Origin: an uncultured Eubacteriales bacterium
GTDB taxonomy: Bacteria > Bacillota > Clostridia > Oscillospirales > Acutalibacteraceae
DNA length: 55,533 nucleotides
NCBI GenBank assembly: GCA_934541115.1
Contig: CAKTDF010000015.1
Location: 1 to 55,533, forward strand
Direction of reading: 5' to 3'
The position numbers and the translations under genes were made by a program. The notes beneath the pieces are model-generated. The model made no database searches and had not been told where the DNA came from. It saw nothing but the letters and a program-made list of their open reading frames with translations. Positions 48,956 through 55,533 of this stretch are shown in pieces; position 1 is the first letter of the stretch; each line of letters starts with the position of its first letter.

Positions 48956-49940
48956 TTAAAGCATCTTTTATTGAACACGCTATAATATATGATAAGTTTA
49001 TAGGAACAGCATTTCCAATCATTTTATAACCATAATCCACATCGGTATAAATGAATTTAAAATCATCCGGAAAGCCTTGTATTCTAGCACATTCTCTTAC
49101 AGTTAATCTCCTGTATAAATTTTCATAACCCGGAACAAAAATACGCTTGTTTTTTTCAATAAATTTCATTTTTGGAGCTTGAGGATGTAATTGACATTGT
49201 CTGCCACTTGCTTGAACTGTGAAAGCTTGCTCATTCCATCCTCTTACTCTATTTCTACTCATAAAAATAGTTGAATAAGCACCAATGTAATATTCGTGAT
49301 TTGGAATCTCTAAATCTCCGTTTGTTTTGTTTTTTGGTAAAGCAGGTACAGGCGTATCAACCAAATCACCAATAGCGTCCTTCATAGTTAATTTGTCTTT
49401 TGCGTTTGGTGTTGTCGGACTTGGAAATTTGAAATCAATTTTCAAATCTTTTCTAAATCCAATATAAAAAACACGCTTTCTATCTTGTGGTACACCATAA
49501 TCGGCAGCATTTACAAGTGTAAGAGTAAGATTATAACCGCACTCTTCAAATTGCTGTATTATGTTTTTTACAGCCTCCGAATGTCTGCTTGCCAACATAC
49601 CCGAAACATTTTCGGCAAGGAAAAATTTAGGCTGCTTATTTTTTAAAATTCTTATGTAATCAAAGAATAATTGCCCTCTTGAATCATTGATGCCTCTTAA
49701 TGAACCGGCTTCGCTCCAACTTTGGCAAGGAGGACCACCGATAATTCCATCAATTTCATTCGGAAAGTCAGTATCTTTAATATTTCTAATATCACCTTTT
49801 ATAAGCGGAGCAGAGTGGTTTGCTTCATAGGTTGCCCATATACCTTTGTCATACTCATTAGCCATAGATATATTAAAACCTGCTTTTTCAAAGCCCAAGT
49901 CCAGACCTCCGGCTCCTGAAAACAAACTAATTAAATTCAT
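48948..49940 (-). CDS. M.HaeIII-like C5-cytosine DNA methyltransferase
   Basis: 330 residues, all C5-methylase motifs in order: I 'LFSGAGGLDLGF', IV 'GGPPCQSWSEAGSLRG' (catalytic Cys), VI 'FFLAENVSG', VIII 'QDRKRVFYIGFR', then the target-recognition region 'RGWNEQAFTVQASGRQCQLH', IX 'RRLTVRECARIQGFPDDF' and X 'MIGNAVPIN'. The TRD is very like that of M.HaeIII, so GGCC methylation on the inner cytosine is expected. AGAGG ribosome binding site. It is the first gene of the operon and protects the host from the endonuclease. Confidence 0.95.
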   Translation of the reverse strand: MNLISLFSGAGGLDLGFEKAGFNISMANEYDKGIWATYEANHSAPLIKGDIRNIKDTDFPNEIDGIIGGPPCQSWSEAGSLRGINDSRGQLFFDYIRILKNKQPKFFLAENVSGMLASRHSEAVKNIIQQFEECGYNLTLTLVNAADYGVPQDRKRVFYIGFRKDLKIDFKFPSPTTPNAKDKLTMKDAIGDLVDTPVPALPKNKTNGDLEIPNHEYYIGAYSTIFMSRNRVRGWNEQAFTVQASGRQCQLHPQAPKMKFIEKNKRIFVPGYENLYRRLTVRECARIQGFPDDFKFIYTDVDYGYKMIGNAVPINLSYIIACSIKDALNG

Positions 49941-50060
49941 AATTAAACCTCTAAAATTTATAATGTAATGTCATAAATTATCAAAAAATAAAAGATAAAT
50001 TCTTAACTCGGAAAGATTAGTACATATTGTTATACCTTTAGTCTTAGCTAAATATACTGA

Positions 50061-50120
50061 TTTTCACGGAGTGGAGTGTATTTTCACGCAGTGCATTCTG
50101 TTTTCACGGTGTGTGTCTAA
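50061..50120 (+). repeat. Three 20-bp iteron-like direct repeats
   Basis: TTTTCACG-SW-GTG-type units begin at 50061, 50081 and 50101, exactly 20 bases apart, with the first 8 bases identical and 'GTG' conserved at positions 11-13. They sit upstream of a purine-rich AT-biased stretch. Two helical turns per unit puts each on the same face of the DNA. Candidates: Rep-protein iterons of a lost plasmid or integrative element, or a cooperative regulator array. Confidence 0.75.
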
Positions 50121-50481
50121 ATATGTAAACCAAAAGGCTGATATCCTAGCCTCCTCAAGAATTATCACATACAAAACGAGAAAACGTGAGAAAAAGCGAG
50201 ATAGTCAAAGAACACGTGAGAAAAAAGATTCAAGAAATCATAATTTTGTATGTGTTAATAATTTTTTTACAACAACAGGGTGACAGCCGAAACAATCCTG
50301 CTATGTCATAATATTCCTTAAATTAAGACAGCTTACAGGCGCTTTATTTCTATAACATCGACAAGTCGGCTTAAAACCATTGCTTAGCCCAATTTTAGGA
50401 GAAACTGGTGTGGTATGTGACATTTTTCGGTGAGTTTAGGATGGAAAAAATCGCTTAGACAGTCTATAAAAACGCAAAAAA
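50121..50481. other. AT-rich intergenic region without recognisable gene
   Basis: A purine-rich segment (about 50166-50235) holds two GTGAGAAAAA-type repeats. The only ORF (50071-50283, 70 codons, Arg/Lys-rich 'KTRKREKKRDSQRTREKKD') has no good ribosome binding site and spans the iterons, so I do not call it. It is reminiscent of the basic C-terminus of a degraded Rep protein. Nothing else identified. Confidence 0.4.
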
Positions 50482-50515
50482 TAGCACACTTTAATATATC
50501 AATTAAAGTGTACTA
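50482..50515 (-). terminator. Terminator of tRNA-Gln
   Basis: TAGCACACTTTAAT / ATTAAAGTGTACTA, 14-bp stem with one mismatch, immediately after the tRNA 3' end; on the minus strand ATTTTTTGCGTTTTTA follows. Confidence 0.8.
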
Positions 50516-50518
50516 TAT

Positions 50519-50592
50519 TGGCAGAGGTATAAGGATTCGAACCTTAAATGACGGAGTCAGAGTCCGGAGTGTTACCGTTACACTATACCTCT
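50519..50592 (-). tRNA. tRNA-Gln (anticodon CTG)
   Basis: The minus strand begins AGAGGTATAGTGTAACGG and ends TATACCTCTGCCA, with encoded CCA. The acceptor stem AGAGGTA/TACCTCT is perfect. The anticodon loop reads CT-CTG-AC, so the anticodon CTG decodes CAG. The T arm has GGTTCGAATCC. A consensus promoter lies upstream. Confidence 0.93.
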
Positions 50593-50629
50593 ATGTTCAC
50601 TTTTAAGCTCTCTTTCAAGAACGAGTGAT

Positions 50630-50658
50630 ATTATACACACACCGAATGCAGTTGTCAA
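50630..50658 (-). promoter_or_regulatory. Promoter of tRNA-Gln
   Basis: On the minus strand TTGACA (50658-50653), 17-base spacer, TATAAT (50635-50630). It is a perfect consensus, 38 bases upstream of the tRNA 5' end. Confidence 0.9.
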
Positions 50659-50749
50659 GCGTTTTGAAAAATTATTTGTAATTTACTTTAAAATATTCGT
50701 TTTTATTCTTATATTTCCTCTTCTTCAGCCGTGGAACGGGCTAAATGAT

Positions 50750-50778
50750 TGACATTGGCAATATAATAGTATAAAATA
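50750..50778 (+). promoter_or_regulatory. Promoter of the alpha-galactosidase operon
   Basis: TTGACA (50750-50755), 17-base spacer, TAAAAT (50773-50778); an alternative TATAAA at 50771 has 15-base spacing. The start codon is about 45 bases downstream. No clear catabolite-repression site was found beside it. Confidence 0.7.
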
Positions 50779-50821
50779 AAGGGGTATATTGGGTTTTTAC
50801 CCGAAAAAAGGAGAAAATATT

Positions 50822-53179
50822 ATGATTTACACAAGCGGTAATAATGTTTTTCATCTTCAGACAAATAATACCAGCTATGTTTTCCGTGCTCTGCCCTCCG
50901 GTCAGCTTGAGGGTATGTATTACGGCAAAAGAATCAGGAACTGCAACGATTTCAGCTTTATGTTTGACAAGCACGAATGCGGCTACAGTAACGCTACGCC
51001 CCGTTCGCAGGAGGACACGTCTCTTTCGCTTGACCACATTGCACTCGAGTATTCCTCATACGGAAAAGGAGATTATCGTCAAAGCTCAATGCAGCTGCTT
51101 TCCGCAGACGATAACTTCACAACCGACTTCCTTTTCAAAAGCGCCTCCGTCACGGCTGTCAAGCCCGAGCTTAACGGTCTGCCCTCCAGCTACGGAGACA
51201 GCCAAACGCTCACAGTTATCCTTGAGGATAAAATTCTTGGTGCCGAGCTCCACCTATTCTACACCGTTTTTGAAGACTGTAATGTAATCACAAGAAGCGT
51301 CAGACTTTATAACAAGAGTGAAAACAACATCAGAATCAAAAAACTCATGAGTATGCAGCTCGACTTACAGCGCGGCGATTACACTGTGCTCACACTCGAC
51401 GGCGCATGGATAAGAGAACGGTATAAGCACGAGCACAAGCTCGTTTCCGGCGCTTTTTCAATTGAATCAACAACAGGTACCAGTTCAAACAGGCACAATC
51501 CGTTCTTTGCCGTCAAAAGCGGAGTCTGCACGGAAAACTCCGGAGAATGCTACGGTTTTAACCTTGTATATTCAGGCAACCACCTTGAAAAGTGCGAAAT
51601 TTCCTCTCACGGTCTTCTGAGAATACAGAACGGCATAAATCCGTTTGAGTTCGACTGGCTGCTCGCCCCCGGAGAAAGCTTTGACACGCCCGAAAGCGTC
51701 CTTACCTTCAGTGCAAACGGTCTCAACGGCATGAGCCGCAATATGCACCTATTTGTCAAGGAGCACATCGTCAGAGGTTATTGGAAAAACAAGGAGCGAC
51801 CCATTCTTGTCAACAACTGGGAAGCAACCTATTTCAATTTCAATGAAAAAAAGATTCTTGAAATTGCAAAAGCTACCAAAGAAATCGGCGGCGAAATGTT
51901 TGTTCTTGACGACGGCTGGTTCGGAAAGCGAAACAACGACAAATGTTCCCTCGGCGATTGGTACATAAACAAAAAGAAACTGCCCTCCGGCATTGACGGT
52001 CTCTCAAAAAAAATCAACGAGATGGGTCTCAAATTCGGTCTTTGGGTTGAGCCTGAAATGGTTTCTCCGGACAGCGACCTTTACCGTGCACACCCCGACT
52101 GGGCAATAAAAACCGATACATACGAGCCCTCTCAGGGCAGAAATCAGCTTGTGCTCGATCTCACCAACGATGAGGTTGTTGAGCACCTGATAAACACGAT
52201 GACCGATGTTTTCAGATACGGTAACATCGAATACATAAAATGGGACAACAACCGCCAAATGACGGACGTATTCTCTCACCGCAAGGACGCAAGGAGCGGC
52301 GAATTTTTCCATCGCTACATGCTTGGCCTTTACAAGCTCTGGAGCGCTTTGACAGAAAAATTCCCCGAAATTCTCTTTGAAGCCTGCTCAAGCGGCGGCA
52401 ACCGCTTTGACCTCGGCACATTCTGCTATATGCCGCAGTGCTGGACGAGCGACGACACCGACGCACTTGAAAGAGTTTACATTCAGTCCGGCACTTCCTA
52501 CGGTTATCCGCAGTCGGTCATGACAATGCACGTTGCCTGCACACCTTCCTTTGCATGTCTGCGCCCGTCTTCAATTGAACACCGTTTCAATGTTGCGGCT
52601 TTCGGTCTCCTCGGCTATGAACTTGACGTAACGAATCTTTCACGTTTTGACAAAGCTGCCGTCAAAAAGCAAATTGAGTATTACAAGGAGCACCGCTATC
52701 TGTTGCAATTCGGAGAATTTGACAGAATCGGAGATTTCTTCACTGACAACATTGCAAAATGGCAAATCACCTCGCCTGACAAAAAAGAAAGTATTCTCGG
52801 TTACTTCATCAACCGTGTTACGCCCAACTGGGGCAACGACGTAATCCGCTTCACCGGTCTTGATGAAGAAAAGAATTATGACCTTTCCGCAAGAACAGAA
52901 CTTTTCTCGGTGCGCAACCTCGGTGAGATCATCAATACTCCCCTGCCGAAGAAAATCGATATTGAAGACAGCCGCCTTTATGACTTCCTCGTTGAAACCG
53001 TCAAGCTCAGAACAGAAAAAGAAGAATACACCGTCGGCGGCGACGCACTCATGAACGCAGGTCTCAAGCCGCACCAGCCGTTCGTTCTCAGCGGTTACAA
53101 GTTCGGAGTTTCAAGAATTTTGCTTGACAACGACTCAAGAATGTATTACCTCAAAGAAAGAACCGAAAAGGCAGAATAA
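50822..53179 (+). CDS. Alpha-galactosidase (GH36)
   Basis: 785 residues from ATG 50822 with AAGGAG upstream. GH36 layout: an N-terminal beta domain, then the TIM barrel. The nucleophile is Asp475 in 'YIKWDNNRQM', and the acid/base Asp lies in 'CWTSDDTDALERV' (Asp544/545). 'FVLDDGWFGKRNND' and 'GLWVEPEMVSPDSDL' are the other signature blocks. No signal peptide, so it acts in the cytoplasm on imported raffinose-type or galactosyl oligosaccharides. It heads a three-gene operon. Confidence 0.96.
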   Translation: MIYTSGNNVFHLQTNNTSYVFRALPSGQLEGMYYGKRIRNCNDFSFMFDKHECGYSNATPRSQEDTSLSLDHIALEYSSYGKGDYRQSSMQLLSADDNFTTDFLFKSASVTAVKPELNGLPSSYGDSQTLTVILEDKILGAELHLFYTVFEDCNVITRSVRLYNKSENNIRIKKLMSMQLDLQRGDYTVLTLDGAWIRERYKHEHKLVSGAFSIESTTGTSSNRHNPFFAVKSGVCTENSGECYGFNLVYSGNHLEKCEISSHGLLRIQNGINPFEFDWLLAPGESFDTPESVLTFSANGLNGMSRNMHLFVKEHIVRGYWKNKERPILVNNWEATYFNFNEKKILEIAKATKEIGGEMFVLDDGWFGKRNNDKCSLGDWYINKKKLPSGIDGLSKKINEMGLKFGLWVEPEMVSPDSDLYRAHPDWAIKTDTYEPSQGRNQLVLDLTNDEVVEHLINTMTDVFRYGNIEYIKWDNNRQMTDVFSHRKDARSGEFFHRYMLGLYKLWSALTEKFPEILFEACSSGGNRFDLGTFCYMPQCWTSDDTDALERVYIQSGTSYGYPQSVMTMHVACTPSFACLRPSSIEHRFNVAAFGLLGYELDVTNLSRFDKAAVKKQIEYYKEHRYLLQFGEFDRIGDFFTDNIAKWQITSPDKKESILGYFINRVTPNWGNDVIRFTGLDEEKNYDLSARTELFSVRNLGEIINTPLPKKIDIEDSRLYDFLVETVKLRTEKEEYTVGGDALMNAGLKPHQPFVLSGYKFGVSRILLDNDSRMYYLKERTEKAE

Positions 53180-53183
53180 CATT

Positions 53184-53816
53184 ATGAAAAAAAACTATGA
53201 AACTTTCTGCTTCGAAAAGGAACCGGACTGGAAAAGAGTACCCGTCGGAAGAATTGACTGCTTTCAGTGGGAGGATAAAAAAGCGTACCGACCGGAAAGC
53301 ACCTTTCAGATGTGCTTTGTAAAAAACGAAGGCATTTTTGTGAGAATGCAGTCCAACGAAACCGAGCTTCGCGCCGTATGCACGAAACGTGACGAAAACG
53401 TATGGGAGGACAGTTGTCTTGAATTCTTCTTTTCACCGTGCGAAAGTGCCGGATATCTCAACACAGAAATGAACCCCAACGGTGCCTTTCTTACTCAAAC
53501 CGGAAAGGACAGATATAACCGCCGGTTTTTAAAGGAACTGACCCTCCTCTCGCCTCTTGTTCATGCAGGAAGAGGAAAAAACGGCTGGGGGGTTGAGCTT
53601 TTTATTCCCTGCGGAGTTTTTGAAGAGGCTTTCGGTGTGAGATTCGACGCCGCACCCGGAGTATACAGCGGAAACTTTTATAAATGCGGTGACAAAACCG
53701 AAAAACCGCACTATGGCTCTTTTTCACCCATGAGAAAAGAACTGACTCTCGGCTTTCATGACCCGGAGTATTTTGCAACAATAACAGTTAAGGAAGATGT
53801 ATCGAATAATGGTTAA
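53184..53816 (+). CDS. CBM9-like carbohydrate-binding domain protein
   Basis: 210 residues from ATG 53184, five bases after the galactosidase stop. The body reads like a single DOMON/CBM9-like beta-sandwich: 'FQMCFVKNEGIFVRMQSNE', 'ENVWEDSCLEFFFSPCES', 'NPNGAFLTQTGKDR', 'GWGVELFIPCGVFEEAFG', 'GNFYKCGDKTEKPHYGSFSP'. There is no signal peptide and no catalytic domain, which is odd for a carbohydrate-binding module. Its stop overlaps the sugar-kinase gene by eight bases. The role is unknown; possibly a binding or chaperone subunit for the galactosidase. Confidence 0.75.
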   Translation: MKKNYETFCFEKEPDWKRVPVGRIDCFQWEDKKAYRPESTFQMCFVKNEGIFVRMQSNETELRAVCTKRDENVWEDSCLEFFFSPCESAGYLNTEMNPNGAFLTQTGKDRYNRRFLKELTLLSPLVHAGRGKNGWGVELFIPCGVFEEAFGVRFDAAPGVYSGNFYKCGDKTEKPHYGSFSPMRKELTLGFHDPEYFATITVKEDVSNNG

Positions 53817-54930
53817 TAACGAAACAATCATCAGAGTCTGCCACGCTTTCGGAATTGACGGCAGACTGAAAGAAACAAAGATCCTCACGGACGGACATAT
53901 AAACACAACTGTCTGTGCTGTTTTTGAAGAAAGTGAGGGCGACAAAAAATACCTCGTTCAAAAAATAAACACCCATGTTTTTAAAGATCCCGATGCGCTG
54001 ATGCAAAACATTGTCAATGTTACGCATTTTCTGAGAAAAAAAATCCGTGCCGCCGGCGGCGACCCGGAAAGAGAAACTCTGCACTTTTTGAAAACGGCAA
54101 ACGGTGGGCTTTACTTCAAAGATGAGACCGGCTGCTGGAGAATATATCGTTTCATTGACGACTCATACACCTACAACATGATTGACAGCGTTGAAGTTTT
54201 CCGCAATGCGGGAGAAAGCTTTGGCAATTTTCAAAAGCTTCTCAATGATTATCCGAGCGAAACACTCAAAGAGACTATTCCCGATTTCCACAATACCCCA
54301 AAGCGCGTTGAAAACCTCGAGATTTCGGCAAAAGCCGATGTTTGCTCAAGGAGAGACGGCGTACAAAAAGAGATTGACTTTGCTCTCGCAAGAAAAGACA
54401 AAGCCGGACTCGCTCTTGAACTTTGCGAAAGCGGAGAAATCCCTCTTCGCGTTACACACAACGATACAAAGCTCAACAACATTCTTTTTGACGCCAAAAG
54501 TCACAAGGGAATCTGTGTAATTGACCTTGACACAATCATGCCCGGTCTTTCGCTCTATGATTTCGGCGACGCGATTCGTTTTGGCGCAAAAACAGCCGAT
54601 GAGGACGAACCGGACCTTTCAAAGGTTTCAATCTCACTTGAGCTTTATGAGGCATACGTGCGCGGCTATCTTTCAAACTGCGCCGCAGCGCTGACAAAAG
54701 CCGAGGTTGACACACTCGCCTACTCCGCCTTTCTCATGACATATGAATGCGGCGTGCGTTTTCTCACGGACTACCTTGACGGAGATGTCTACTTCAAAAT
54801 TGCCTATCCCGAACATAACCTCGTCAGAGCACGCAACCAGTTCAAAATGGTTGAAGAAATTGAAAAGAATCTTGACGAAATGAACCAAATTACCAAAAGG
54901 ATCTATAAAGAGATAATCCAAAACGCGTAA
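53809..54930 (+). CDS. N-acetylhexosamine 1-kinase-like protein (APH fold)
   Basis: 373 residues from ATG 53809 (AAGGAAG upstream; the other ATG at 53797 is adjacent to the site). The phosphotransferase fold is clear: 'LTDGHINTTVCAVFEE' near the N-terminus, 'VTHNDTKLNNILFD' with catalytic Asp219, and the metal site 'CVIDLDTIMPGLSLYDFGD'. It matches the NahK group, which phosphorylates GlcNAc/GalNAc at C1; galactose is a plausible substrate here given the upstream alpha-galactosidase. Coupled to the CBM9-like gene by overlap. Confidence 0.85.
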   Translation: MVNNETIIRVCHAFGIDGRLKETKILTDGHINTTVCAVFEESEGDKKYLVQKINTHVFKDPDALMQNIVNVTHFLRKKIRAAGGDPERETLHFLKTANGGLYFKDETGCWRIYRFIDDSYTYNMIDSVEVFRNAGESFGNFQKLLNDYPSETLKETIPDFHNTPKRVENLEISAKADVCSRRDGVQKEIDFALARKDKAGLALELCESGEIPLRVTHNDTKLNNILFDAKSHKGICVIDLDTIMPGLSLYDFGDAIRFGAKTADEDEPDLSKVSISLELYEAYVRGYLSNCAAALTKAEVDTLAYSAFLMTYECGVRFLTDYLDGDVYFKIAYPEHNLVRARNQFKMVEEIEKNLDEMNQITKRIYKEIIQNA

Positions 54931-54980
54931 TTGAGTATAAAGATCGTTTTCAAGATACACACAATATAAAGAACAAAAGG

Positions 54981-55009
54981 ACTCAAACTTGGTTTTACCT
55001 TGTTTGAGT
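54981..55009 (+). terminator. Terminator of the galactoside operon
   Basis: ACTCAAAC / GTTTGAGT stem with a 13-base loop, followed by TTTTTTG, about 50 bases after the kinase stop. Confidence 0.8.
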
Positions 55010-55030
55010 TTTTTGATTATTCAGCAAAGT

Positions 55031-55064
55031 GGCTGTGGCGAAACATTTTTGTTTCGCTACAGCC
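55031..55064. terminator. Strong hairpin between convergent genes
   Basis: GGCTGTGGCGAAACA / TGTTTCGCTACAGCC, 15-bp stem with one G-T-type mismatch and a 4-base loop, then GTTTTT on the plus strand. It also closes the minus-strand gene at 55123. Confidence 0.8.
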
Positions 55065-55122
55065 GTTTTTAAAAGTTTTTCATTTTTTCGTGCGTATTAC
55101 AATTCCTTTTTCACCATCACCC

Positions 55123-55533
55123 TTACTTCACCTTTACCGTCGAGCGGGCTGTCCATGATGAATAAGCGACTTGCTTTCCGCTCTTTACGAGCGCACGAGC
55201 AGTTACATAATACTGTCCTTTTTTGACTCCGGAAATGGTGACCGTTTTTGATTTGTTCGTGGTGAACGTTTTGGTTACTTTCTTTCCGTTTTTGTCAATG
55301 TACCGAACGCTGAAACCGGTTGCGCCTTTGACGGCGGTGTATTTCACCTTTATCGTGCCCTTGCCTGCGGTCACCTTGATTTTCGGTTCGTCAAGCTTTT
55401 TCTTCTCAATTACATGATAATCGATTTTCTCACCGCAAACGGTGCAGCGCTTATACGCCTTGTAGCCGTTGCTGAAGTACGTTGCGCTCTTGGCTTTGAC
55501 TGTCTTTGTTTTATGCGCCTTGCCGTCTTTGCA
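55123..55533 (-). CDS. Secreted protein, C-terminal part (partial)
   Basis: The frame is open from the window edge at 55533 to TAA/stop at 55123, so at least 136 residues; the N-terminus lies outside. The first part has a CxxC repeat pattern ('YFSNGYKAYKRCTVCGEKI') with a preceding 'CKDGKAHKTKTVKAKSATY', a zinc-ribbon-like repeat seen in large extracellular proteins of gut Clostridia. The last ~80 residues are an Fn3-like domain ('GTIKVKYTAVKGATGFSVRY', 'GQYYVTARALVKSGKQVAYS'). Related in style to the protein at 17569. Function unknown. Confidence 0.75.
   Translation of the reverse strand, partial: CKDGKAHKTKTVKAKSATYFSNGYKAYKRCTVCGEKIDYHVIEKKKLDEPKIKVTAGKGTIKVKYTAVKGATGFSVRYIDKNGKKVTKTFTTNKSKTVTISGVKKGQYYVTARALVKSGKQVAYSSWTARSTVKVK

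Noticed and set aside
50061..50120. The 20-bp repeats as a CRISPR array
   Set aside because: The units are contiguous 20-mers with only ~11 conserved bases, no repeat-spacer structure, and no cas genes in the window.
47750..50518. attL/attR repeats of the tmRNA 3' end flanking the R-M island
   Set aside because: I looked for a second copy of the tmRNA 3' terminal sequence up to tRNA-Gln and saw none; no integrase is present either.

Overview
The window looks like a chromosomal segment of an anaerobic, spore-forming, Gram-positive gut bacterium of class Clostridia, probably of the Oscillospiraceae/Ruminococcaceae type. The evidence is both subunits of dipicolinate synthase, the order small SRP RNA-dnaX-ybaB-recR, strong AGGAGG ribosome binding sites with frequent TTG/GTG starts, and secreted proteins ending in Fn3 repeats. 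The taxonomy is an inference from gene content. No ribosomal RNA is present.

Positions 1-1160 are a scrap heap of mobile DNA: a SHOCT-type small ORF, a beheaded serine recombinase, a piece of terminase on the other strand and an XRE regulator with an in-frame stop. Next come an HxlR regulator and a divergent operon of three overlapping genes (flavin/ferredoxin fusion, zinc macrodomain, class M sirtuin), which is a reversible protein ADP-ribosylation module. Positions 4373-11199 hold dipicolinate synthase, a polysaccharide deacetylase, a decayed ferredoxin gene, PRPP synthetase, a cation diffusion facilitator and an MscS channel. A near-consensus promoter at 11349 drives a two-gene operon: a LOR/SDH-type ornithine cyclodeaminase relative and a YfcC transporter. 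Positions 14491-20412 carry secreted proteins, a TetR regulator with a palindromic operator, a TSCPD protein and a 947-residue secreted Fn3 protein. An AbrB-type regulator with a structured leader precedes an ABC exporter.

The most unusual region is 22474-29986. It is a tight, fully open cluster of phage head genes on the minus strand (TerS, TerL, portal, protease-like, decoration, major capsid, two connector-like proteins, and a terminator-like protein with a fibre-tip-like C-terminus). It has no integrase, replication, tube, tape-measure or lysis genes. Immediately upstream on the same strand lie two tiny amphipathic peptide genes with excellent ribosome binding sites and their own terminators.

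Positions 30150-43753 are ordinary: two GPH sugar symporters, an M18 aminopeptidase, the DUF951-prfA-sua5-coaE-lytic transglycosylase operon, an S1-domain protein, a PIG-L deacetylase, a radical SAM protein, a VTT membrane protein and MntP. Positions 43850-47778 are an information-processing block: SRP RNA, dnaX, ybaB, recR, smpB and tmRNA. Between tmRNA and a tRNA-Gln lies an AT-rich island with a HaeIII-like restriction-modification pair and three 20-bp iteron-like repeats. The right end is a galactoside operon (GH36 alpha-galactosidase, CBM9-like protein, NahK-like sugar kinase) and the C-terminus of another secreted protein that runs off the window.
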